NCBI GenBank assembly: GCA_934675685.1
Contig: CAKURL010000018.1
Coordinates: 1 to 28,161 of the forward strand
Direction: 5' to 3'
DNA from: an uncultured Candidatus Melainabacteria bacterium
GTDB taxonomy: Bacteria > Cyanobacteriota > Vampirovibrionia > Gastranaerophilales > Gastranaerophilaceae
DNA: 28,161 nt
The translations under genes and the position numbers were made by a program. Under the pieces are notes generated by a model. It did no database searches. It was given only the letters and a program-made list of their open reading frames with translations, and was not told the DNA's origin. Below are positions 6,536-13,647 of the stretch, piece after piece. The stretch's first letter is position 1; every line of letters begins with the position of its first letter.

Positions 6536-7376
6536 TTTTCTTCTCCATAGTGAGCTCTTCTTTTTTTTCTTCAAGCATATTTATTCTTTTTATCACATAC
6601 CCAACACCCAAGACTCTAATCTTTGCTTTTGTTTTTTCTTGGTTTATTGTGACTTTAGTGAACCCCACAGAAGCCATAGCGTATTCATTTCTGTTTTTTT
6701 CGTTTGCTCGAACGACGCGCTCAAGCTCGCCTTCTTGTGGAATTCTTCTGAATTTTTCTTTATATTCACCTGCATTTGGAGAAATTTCTTCTTTTGAGAT
6801 GGAACCTAGAGCAAACAAATTTTTCAAATTTTCGACTTTTAGGGAAATATCATATTCTTCGCCATTTGTGATATAAGAAGGAACAACAAGCTCAATATCA
6901 GACTTTCTTGCAACTCCATATTTTATTGTCGTCTCTTCGCTCAAGACTTTATCCGAAACAATTTTCCAAGCGCCATTTTCTTTTTTAAGGTTTACTATAT
7001 ATTTGCTCAATCCTTCGAGCTTGCCTTTTTTGTCCCCTTTTCTTGTGGGGTTGATTGTGGCTTTCGTTTTTTCTTTCATATAGACAGTGGCTAATTCTTC
7101 GTTTTCGTCTAAAACTATAGATTTTGTGGAATAGTCCATAGTTTTAAAAGTTTTCTTAGTAGAATCAAGCATTTTTATCATTTCATCTAAGCTCACGCCA
7201 TCAACGCTCACAAAATTTTTGTCATAATAAGAAGAAAGCTCTTTTAAATTATGTTCTTTTAAAGCTTTATTGTGGTTTGAAATAAATTTTTCAACTTCAG
7301 TTTTTTTGGCAAATGCATTTCCTTCTAAAAGAAGAAAAGTCATAAATAGCATTGATATTAATAAAAATCTTTTCAT
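6522..7376 (-). CDS. Exported protein with an NTF2/SnoaL-like domain
   Basis: This 284-residue protein has a signal peptide (residues 1-23, cleavage likely after NAFA) without a lipobox cysteine, so it is probably periplasmic rather than a lipoprotein. Residues 25-150 look like an NTF2-like fold: a helical start (FISNHNKALKEHN), then YYDKNFVSVDG and a set of alternating beta strands ending in NGAWKIVSDKVL. The following about 110 residues are a second beta-rich domain beginning SDIELVVPSYITNGEEYDI. I know no function. It follows another exported-protein gene by a few bases and overlaps lspA, so the envelope-directed genes may form one transcription unit. The start has AAAAAAGG upstream. Confidence 0.72.
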   Translation of the reverse strand: MKRFLLISMLFMTFLLLEGNAFAKKTEVEKFISNHNKALKEHNLKELSSYYDKNFVSVDGVSLDEMIKMLDSTKKTFKTMDYSTKSIVLDENEELATVYMKEKTKATINPTRKGDKKGKLEGLSKYIVNLKKENGAWKIVSDKVLSEETTIKYGVARKSDIELVVPSYITNGEEYDISLKVENLKNLFALGSISKEEISPNAGEYKEKFRRIPQEGELERVVRANEKNRNEYAMASVGFTKVTINQEKTKAKIRVLGVGYVIKRINMLEEKKEELTMEKKNVKG

Positions 7377-7379
7377 TAA

Positions 7380-8060
7380 TTAACCTTTTTTGAATATTAA
7401 ATAATATTTTTTGTCCCCATAATATAATATCATATCCCAGTACATATTCGCATCATTAAATTCGATATATGCTTTTGGAATTGGCGTCCTTTTGTTTCTT
7501 TTTCCCCATTTTGTGCCGATAAAGTCCATAAAGCCTTTGCTTGCTTTTTGGCTTGCGTTCAATTTCAACTGCGGAAAATGTTCTTCATAGTATTCATCTG
7601 TGACATTTTGGACTTTGTATGCTGGAATACAAAAAGATATTCTTCCGTTTTCTTTAAAAAGAATATATGTTTTGCCATTTTTTTCTCTTGGGGTCAAAAG
7701 ATAATATCCTGCAGGGATTGTTTTAGATTTAAAAATTAAAGTGACGCCACTTCTAAACAAAGGGTAGGGCGAATACATATATTTTGTGTAGTCGTCTGGT
7801 TGATATGGGTCAATTCCAAAAAGATATTCAAAATCTGCTTCGTCGATTGAATTATAGATTTTATCAAAGTCGCCATCTAAAATTGCGTCTTTTAGGGCAC
7901 TTTCTTTTGAAATTTCGTCTGCGCTTTTTTCATTTTCCACATCTTCAAAAGTTTCTTCTTGAGAATTCAAATCCACGTCAGCTTTCGCAAAAGAAAAGCT
8001 AAAGAAAAACAACACTAAAAATAAGATTAAATACGTATATCGTTTTGTTTTATTTGCCAT
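7380..8060 (-). CDS. Exported hypothetical protein
   Basis: Starting at the ATG at 8060 (AAGG five bases upstream; a GTG at 8066 is a poorer alternative), the product is 226 residues. A signal peptide covers about residues 1-27, with cleavage near AKA-DVDL and no lipobox. An acidic linker (about 28-65) is followed by a beta-rich domain with many tyrosines (SPYPLFRSGVTLIFKSKTI.. and ..YYGDKKYYLIFKKG at the end). I do not recognise a family. It is the first gene of the run leading to lspA and rluD and is divergent from the Maf-like gene, with only 30 bases between them. Confidence 0.68.
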   Translation of the reverse strand: MANKTKRYTYLILFLVLFFFSFSFAKADVDLNSQEETFEDVENEKSADEISKESALKDAILDGDFDKIYNSIDEADFEYLFGIDPYQPDDYTKYMYSPYPLFRSGVTLIFKSKTIPAGYYLLTPREKNGKTYILFKENGRISFCIPAYKVQNVTDEYYEEHFPQLKLNASQKASKGFMDFIGTKWGKRNKRTPIPKAYIEFNDANMYWDMILYYGDKKYYLIFKKG

Positions 8061-8083
8061 AACCACCTTATTAATGCTACCAT
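8054..8083 (+). promoter_or_regulatory. Possible promoter of the Maf-like gene, predicted leaderless
   Basis: TTGCCA (8054-8059), 18 bases, TACCAT (8078-8083), then 7 bases to the ATG at 8091. No Shine-Dalgarno is visible. The upstream element overlaps the start codon of the divergent exported-protein gene. Confidence 0.4.
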
Positions 8084-8090
8084 ATTAACC

Positions 8091-9995
8091 ATGGAAAATA
8101 AAGTATTAGAAAAAAATTTGGAAATTATTAAGTCTTATGACCCAAATCTCGCTAATAAGATTTTAATAACGCAAGAAGAAAAATCAAATTTTTCTAAATA
8201 TTCTATTTCTTTAACTCAAAAGCAAGAATACAACCTTCTTTTTGAAAATGTCCCGATACATTCCCCCCAAGGGGCAATCGAAGAAGCCAAAAACATAATA
8301 AAAAACCTAGATGACAAAAAAAATTCTATTCATATAATCTTTGGGCTCGGGCTTGGATATTTATTAGACGAGCTTTCATCTAAAACAGAGTTTTCCACAA
8401 TTATTCTATATGAACCTGATATTGCGCTTTTAAAATTAGTTTTGGCTCTTGCAAACATTGACGCCTTAGAAAAAAGAAACGTCTTTTTATGCAACGACAA
8501 AGAATCTTTTCAAAAGCTCGTTTTTAACCATTCAAAAGAAAACACGGAAATTTCTATTTCGTTTTTGAATTTTTATAAAGAAAAATATAAATCTGAAATT
8601 CAAGAATTTCTTTCTTTTGCACAAATAGAGCAAGGAAAACACCAAGGAAACAAAAACACATTTATAAAAAAAGCCCCAAGCGCAGTCTATCACACATTTT
8701 CTAACCTCAAAAGCTTTAAAAATTCTTTTCTTATTGAAGATTTAAAAAATTCATTTGAAGGAGGGCAAGCTTTGATTTTGTCCGCCGGCCCGTCTTTAGC
8801 AAAAAACATTGAACTAGTTAAAAAATATAAAGATAAATTTACGATTTTTGCGGTGGGAACAGTCTTGAAGCTCATGCTCGAAAACGACATCATGCCAGAT
8901 TTTATAATAGATATTGAATCTTGGAGGCCTGATATAGACTATAGTCAATATGACTTTTCTAATACATATATGATTTTAGAAGCTTTTTCTCATCAGGAGA
9001 AATTTTATTCTAATTCCAAAGGAAACATTTTATATCTTTCAAAAGAAAATTTTTTAAACAATTGGGTGAGAAAGCTTTTTAATTCAAATTCAAAAGAGGG
9101 ACTAAAAACCTTAGGCACTGTGACTTATGACGCTATTAATAGCGCATATATCCTAGGGTTTAAAGATATTGTTTTATTAGGCTCAGATTTAGCTTTTCAA
9201 GATGGCTCTTGCTATTCTAAAGGAAGCAGATATGAAGATTTAGAGTGCGTTTTTTTGGAAACCGAAAACAAATATGAAATCCGAGCGAAAGACTTCGAAG
9301 AATATGCTTTTAAATTATTCAATTCAAAATCGCAAAAGGCAAAAAATTTAGCAAAAAAAAGAATTGATTTTTTAAATCAAAACCTCTATAGCGTGAAGTC
9401 TTTTGATGGCAAAATCTTGCCCACCCAAACAAGCTACGCTATTTTTATCAAATATTTTGAAGAATTAGCAAATGAAATAAATAAAGAAGTAAATTTATAC
9501 AATTGTTCAAAAGGGGCAAAAATCGAGGGCTTTGAAGATATTGGTTTTGAAAAATTAGCTAATCAATTTGAAAAAAAAGAAAAAATAAAAGAAATTAATT
9601 TAAAAAACAAAACCTCTTTTGACGAAAAAAAAGCAAACGAGGACAAGGATTTAATTTTAGCTCATCTTGAAGAATATCAAGAAATAAATGAAGAAATTCT
9701 TTCTCTTTGCAAAAAAATCCTTCAAGAAATAGAAATCAAAAAAACTTTCACTCAAAACGCAATAAAATTAATCAAAAAACACAATGAGCAATTGAAATTG
9801 TTGTTAAAATTCCAAATAAGAGAAGATTTGGCGCTCATTTTTGTGCAATATAGTTTAAGAATTGTCCCGATAATCGAAAATTTGGATATGGGAAACATCT
9901 TAAATTACAAAAAAACTTTAGAAGATTTAAAAGCTATTTATGAAAAAATCGAAAAAGACATTGAAAAATATAAAAAAGCTTTAACAGATTGTTAG
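8091..9995 (+). CDS. Maf/DUF115 motility-associated protein (flagellin glycosylation type)
   Basis: This 634-residue protein contains the MAF_flag10/DUF115 signature: ILSAGPSLAKNIELV near residues 227-241, then FAVGTVLKLMLENDIMPDFIIDIE, and LLGSDLAFQDG near 365. This region resembles a CMP-sugar-binding sialyltransferase-like fold, and Maf proteins in Campylobacter, Helicobacter, Aeromonas and Clostridium are implicated in transferring nonulosonic (sialic-like) acids to flagellin. The N-terminal about 190 residues and the Lys/Glu-rich helical C-terminus fit family members. The position beside a chemotaxis block supports a motility role. No flagellin or nonulosonate synthesis gene is visible here. 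Its 3' end overlaps the convergent double-CheW gene by 15 bases. Confidence 0.8.
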   Translation: MENKVLEKNLEIIKSYDPNLANKILITQEEKSNFSKYSISLTQKQEYNLLFENVPIHSPQGAIEEAKNIIKNLDDKKNSIHIIFGLGLGYLLDELSSKTEFSTIILYEPDIALLKLVLALANIDALEKRNVFLCNDKESFQKLVFNHSKENTEISISFLNFYKEKYKSEIQEFLSFAQIEQGKHQGNKNTFIKKAPSAVYHTFSNLKSFKNSFLIEDLKNSFEGGQALILSAGPSLAKNIELVKKYKDKFTIFAVGTVLKLMLENDIMPDFIIDIESWRPDIDYSQYDFSNTYMILEAFSHQEKFYSNSKGNILYLSKENFLNNWVRKLFNSNSKEGLKTLGTVTYDAINSAYILGFKDIVLLGSDLAFQDGSCYSKGSRYEDLECVFLETENKYEIRAKDFEEYAFKLFNSKSQKAKNLAKKRIDFLNQNLYSVKSFDGKILPTQTSYAIFIKYFEELANEINKEVNLYNCSKGAKIEGFEDIGFEKLANQFEKKEKIKEINLKNKTSFDEKKANEDKDLILAHLEEYQEINEEILSLCKKILQEIEIKKTFTQNAIKLIKKHNEQLKLLLKFQIREDLALIFVQYSLRIVPIIENLDMGNILNYKKTLEDLKAIYEKIEKDIEKYKKALTDC

Positions 9996-11033
9996 CCTTT
10001 CGTCGTCTAACAATTGCTTCAATTCAATTATTTGATAAATTTCTCCATTTTTCACAAATTCCATTTTGGAAGTGTCATCTTGTTTTTGGATTTTGTTTTG
10101 TATGATTTCTTCAAAGTCTATATTCATGCTCTCTAAAATCTCGTCTGCTAAGAGCCCAAGCTTATATTCTTGAGAATTCAAAATAATTATTGTTGATTTT
10201 TCTTTCAGAGTTGTGATTTTATCTGTATAAAACCTTCTTAAATCCAAAACCGTGATATATTCACCTTTTATGTTGATAAGCCCAAAAATATATTCAGGAG
10301 TATTTGGAACTTTGATAAACTTAGAATTATTCACCTTAAAAAATTCTCGAACATTTGCCATATTTATGTAATATTTAATGTCGTCAATTTTAAAAGACAC
10401 GCCCATGTCGTATAATGGCTTTTGGCTTTGTGTTGCAACATCGATATTTTTCAAAAGCTCTCTTCTTTTTTTCAAAGTTTCTTTTTGCTCTTGTTCTTCC
10501 GGTAAAAATTCAGAAGGATTTTTTTCGTATTCAAAAATTTGAGGATTGTTTTCGATGTAATCAAGCAGATTTTGAGGATTTAAAATATAAATATTTTCGT
10601 CCTCGTTGATATAAAGCCCGTCGTAGAATTTTTCTTGCTGGTAAGGCATATAAGAAATTTTCTTTTTATCGAGCTTTTTAACATCAATTATTTTGTCGCA
10701 GACAAAAGAAATAATCCTATCTTTACATTCATAGATGATTACCTTAGAATTCATCTTATAGCGCACTCTTGGGATTTTAAAAGCTTCTCTTAAATCAATT
10801 ACTCCTATGGGAGATTGGTTGTATTCGATGAGACCTAAAAAACAAGAAGGCATTTTGTTTGGATAATCTATTTCGATTAGTTTTATGATTTCTAATACAT
10901 TTTTAGCGCTAAGCGCATAAGTTTTATTTTCCAATTCAAATAAAGTGAAAATTTCATCTTCTTTTTTTTCAATTTTTAAAAAATTGCCATTAGAAAGACC
11001 ATTTGAAATGTTATTTGTTACGCTATTTTTCAT
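9981..11033 (-). CDS. Double-CheW chemotaxis coupling protein
   Basis: The 350-residue protein has two CheW-like domains. The first runs over about residues 25-165 (EIFTLFELENKTYALSAKNV, GLIEYNQSPIGVIDL); the second over about 205-345 (VSFKIDDIKYYINMANV, GLINIKGEYITVLDL). They are joined by an acidic linker. CheW proteins bridge chemoreceptors and CheA in signalling arrays. A tandem CheW can bind two array partners and is unusual compared with the standard single-domain form. The gene begins one base after the stop of the receiver-domain gene, with GGTG upstream of its ATG, so the two are one operon. It could equally be classified as a CheV-like adaptor lacking the receiver, with the neighbour supplying it. 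Confidence 0.87.
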   Translation of the reverse strand: MKNSVTNNISNGLSNGNFLKIEKKEDEIFTLFELENKTYALSAKNVLEIIKLIEIDYPNKMPSCFLGLIEYNQSPIGVIDLREAFKIPRVRYKMNSKVIIYECKDRIISFVCDKIIDVKKLDKKKISYMPYQQEKFYDGLYINEDENIYILNPQNLLDYIENNPQIFEYEKNPSEFLPEEQEQKETLKKRRELLKNIDVATQSQKPLYDMGVSFKIDDIKYYINMANVREFFKVNNSKFIKVPNTPEYIFGLINIKGEYITVLDLRRFYTDKITTLKEKSTIIILNSQEYKLGLLADEILESMNIDFEEIIQNKIQKQDDTSKMEFVKNGEIYQIIELKQLLDDERLTIC

Positions 11034-11034
11034 A

Positions 11035-12495
11035 TTAATTCACCAATATCTTCTTGCCTTTTGGCATTTCTTCAATTATAGAGCTAATTTTCTCATAAAC
11101 TTCAAAAGGATTAAACTCCCCATTTATTTGACAATTAGAAGAAGCAATTGAAATATCCAAATTTTCTTCGTTTGTGTCTTTGATTTCTTTTAATTTTTCG
11201 AAAATTAAATTTGTTTTTTCTTCAAGCTCGTTTTTGTCTTTCGCAAAAAGCAAAAAAGAAAATTCAAAATCCGAATTTTTATATAATTGCTCGCCATATT
11301 GAAGCAAATTCATCATATTTCTTGAAATTTTCAAATTCAAGACGTCTAATTCTTCGTCTGTATTATATTCTTCTATTTTTTCGTAGTTTAAAATCTTTGC
11401 CATAGTTAAACACACATCTTGCCTTGGCTGTGCCAATTCAAACAAATTCAAGAAAGACTTTTGAGGGCTTTGATTTGAATATTTTTGAGAAACTTTGTCG
11501 TTTTTGTCTGGGATATATTTTTTTAAATATCGAATACAGAAAAAATTAAACAAAACATCTTTGAGCTCTTTGGAATTTTGAATTTTGTCATATTTTCCTT
11601 CTTTCAAAGAGAAGAAAATGACGTTTGCAATATTTTTTTCTTTGAAAAAGAAACGAAATTCAATTTTTGAAGGAAATTCGTCCTCGAAAACAATTGTTTT
11701 TAAATTTGGAGCATATTTTTTAGACAAAATTATCTCGTCCGCCCTAAATCTTCTTTTAAAGACATTTTGAAAAATTGGACTTAAAATTATATTTTTGATG
11801 TCGAAAAACAATTTTCTTTTATTTTCGTCAAAAGAAAATATATCCACAGCACAAACGCTATAATCCAAAATTTCATACATTATCTTGAAAAAAGAAGCTA
11901 TGAGCTTTTCGTCTTGCAAAGCAGGATTATAGGCATTTTTGAGCTTTTGAGTTAAAATCTCTTCGTCTAATTCTATTTTAAATTCTTCTTCTTGCTCTTC
12001 TTGCTCTTTTTCTTCTGTTTTTTCTTCTGTTTTTTCTATTTCTTCTTTTTTGGGTTCTTCCTTTTTAGGAAAAATATTAAACAAAGGCGCATTTAAAAGC
12101 TCTGTTTTATAGTTTTCATCTATCTTGTGTTTTTTTATGACATCGCGTGCGAAATCTAAAAGCTCGTTTAAATTTTCCGTTTTTTTAAAATAATATTCGC
12201 CAAAATTTTCGTCTAAATACAATTTCGCACTTTGCTTTGAAATGACGCTATATAAAATCACAGGGATTTTAGACATCAGCTTATTTTCTCTTATCATTTT
12301 CACAAGCTTAAAACCGCCTATTAAAGGCATCAAAGCGTCTGTTATGATTAAATCAGGAGCAACATCAAAAATCATATCATAGCCCATTTTAGCATTTTTT
12401 GCACAATAAACTTCGAAAGAATTTTTTTCGAAAAAATTCTTCAATAAGCTCAATTGCGCCGAGCTATCATCTATAATAATTAGTTTTTCCATCAT
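11035..12495 (-). CDS. Receiver-domain regulator with a degenerate GGDEF-like C-terminus
   Basis: Residues 3-120 form a complete response-regulator receiver: acidic pair D9-D10, phosphoacceptor D53 in ITDALMP, S82, and K103. A very acidic linker (about 140-170, EKTEEKTEEKEQEEQEEE) leads to a central domain of unknown type (about 175-340). The C-terminal about 120 residues resemble a diguanylate cyclase fold in pattern (SDFEFSFLLFAKDK where GGDEF would lie, then ISIA and NPFE--EKI), but the GGDEF motif is absent, so it is not expected to make cyclic di-GMP. It is co-transcribed with the double CheW and divergent from the MCP. The domain plan recalls long PatA-like regulators of cyanobacterial chemotaxis clusters, but no PATAN domain is recognised. 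Confidence 0.78.
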   Translation of the reverse strand: MMEKLIIIDDSSAQLSLLKNFFEKNSFEVYCAKNAKMGYDMIFDVAPDLIITDALMPLIGGFKLVKMIRENKLMSKIPVILYSVISKQSAKLYLDENFGEYYFKKTENLNELLDFARDVIKKHKIDENYKTELLNAPLFNIFPKKEEPKKEEIEKTEEKTEEKEQEEQEEEFKIELDEEILTQKLKNAYNPALQDEKLIASFFKIMYEILDYSVCAVDIFSFDENKRKLFFDIKNIILSPIFQNVFKRRFRADEIILSKKYAPNLKTIVFEDEFPSKIEFRFFFKEKNIANVIFFSLKEGKYDKIQNSKELKDVLFNFFCIRYLKKYIPDKNDKVSQKYSNQSPQKSFLNLFELAQPRQDVCLTMAKILNYEKIEEYNTDEELDVLNLKISRNMMNLLQYGEQLYKNSDFEFSFLLFAKDKNELEEKTNLIFEKLKEIKDTNEENLDISIASSNCQINGEFNPFEVYEKISSIIEEMPKGKKILVN

Positions 12496-12498
12496 AAC

Positions 12499-12527
12499 TT
12501 AACTTATTTTTAAAATTTATCTATAAT
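12499..12527 (+). promoter_or_regulatory. Promoter of the MCP-cheA unit
   Basis: TTAACT (12499-12504), 17 bases, perfect TATAAT (12522-12527). The leader of about 27 bases contains AAGGTG four bases before the ATG at 12561. Confidence 0.62.
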
Positions 12528-12530
12528 ATA

Positions 12531-12559
12531 ATTATACAAGTTTTTATTAAAAGGTGAAA
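12531..12559 (-). promoter_or_regulatory. Probable promoter of the receiver-CheW unit
   Basis: A perfect TATAAT on the minus strand (12536-12531) with a weak upstream hexamer at 12559-12554 (17-base spacing). It overlaps the rightward promoter region, so the two transcripts start back to back. Confidence 0.4.
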
Positions 12560-12560
12560 T

Positions 12561-13625
12561 ATGTTAAAAGAAGTAGAAAAACAGATGGATAGTAAAATAA
12601 ATGTGAACATTATTAGAGAATTAACAAAAAAACAACTCATCGATTGTTCTCTTTTGTTGATTTCTTTTTCTTTAATATTTTGTTGCACATGCTTTAGCGA
12701 ATTTGATAAATATGACTTGTTGTTCTTGTTAATGCCTTTGTTTTTGATTATAGCATTTTTATTTGAATGCACAAAAAATATGGTAAAAAGACCTTTAACA
12801 AAAATAACTTCGAATACTTATGAATTAACTATAAAAGAAATCAACCAAATCAAAACAAGAAACAATTCTCAAAAAGAAAACAGTATTTTATCAGAAGCAA
12901 AAATAATAAACATCAAAGAAATCACAGAAAATTTGAAAAAATATTCTTCTGATATGGAAGATTTAACAAACCAAACCCAAGAAAAAACAGACGAATCTTT
13001 GAATTTTACAAATAACGAATATGGTGCTGTGAAATCAAACATTGAAAAAATGTTTTCAATCCGCCACAAAATCCAAACTATCGCAGAATTAATCTTGGAA
13101 TTATCAGACTTTGTACAATCTATTTCTTCCACAGTTGGGCTTGTGGAAGACATCGCAGAGCAAACAAACCTTCTTGCTCTAAATGCCGCAGTTGAAGCTG
13201 CTCGTGCCGGAGAACACGGCAAAGGCTTTGCTGTTGTTGCTTCTGAAATTAGAAAACTTGCAGACGAATCAAAACAAGCGACAAGCAAAATCATCGCCCT
13301 TATCAACGACATTCAACAAACTGCGAACTCTACCGTTTTAGCCACAGAAGAAGGCACGAAAGAAATCGAATCAGGATTAGAATTAGCTCATGTAATTAGC
13401 GAAAATATCGAAAAATTAATCGAAATCATGAACGAAATTTCGCAAAACATGAAATCAATCATCAGCTCTTCAAAACAAATTAGCACAGATTCTAGCACTT
13501 CTAGCGATTTTATAGAAGAAATTTCTTCTATAATTAAAGAAGGAAAAGAATTTGCAGCGCAAAACGAAGACACATTTGAAATCATAGAAAAAACTTCTAA
13601 TAATTTCAAAGACGCTGTTGTTTAA
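12561..13625 (+). CDS. MCP-like chemoreceptor without an external sensor domain
   Basis: This 354-residue protein has two hydrophobic segments near residues 29-47 and 53-71, separated by a loop of only a few residues (SEFDKYD), so there is no periplasmic ligand domain. No HAMP domain is evident. The cytoplasmic part carries the MCP hairpin tip (VEDIAEQTNLLALNAAVEAARAGEHGKGFAVVA, given here only as EQTNLLALNAAVEAARAGE near 201-219), where CheA and CheW bind. It would report an internal or membrane state, or serve as a structural unit of an array. The following cheA starts 22 bases downstream, so the two form an operon. The helical bundle is short for a canonical MCP. Confidence 0.88.
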   Translation: MLKEVEKQMDSKINVNIIRELTKKQLIDCSLLLISFSLIFCCTCFSEFDKYDLLFLLMPLFLIIAFLFECTKNMVKRPLTKITSNTYELTIKEINQIKTRNNSQKENSILSEAKIINIKEITENLKKYSSDMEDLTNQTQEKTDESLNFTNNEYGAVKSNIEKMFSIRHKIQTIAELILELSDFVQSISSTVGLVEDIAEQTNLLALNAAVEAARAGEHGKGFAVVASEIRKLADESKQATSKIIALINDIQQTANSTVLATEEGTKEIESGLELAHVISENIEKLIEIMNEISQNMKSIISSSKQISTDSSTSSDFIEEISSIIKEGKEFAAQNEDTFEIIEKTSNNFKDAVV

Positions 13626-13647
13626 TTCTTAGCTCACAGGCAAATTT

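Noticed and set aside
8385..8400. TTTTCCACA sequence resembling a DnaA box
   Set aside because: It is a single site inside a coding gene, with no cluster of boxes or origin-type genes nearby.
12869..13312. 147-codon minus-strand open frame opposite the MCP gene
   Set aside because: It lies fully inside the MCP coding region. Its length reflects the constrained codon pattern of the conserved signalling tip, and the translation looks like random Ser/Phe-rich sequence.
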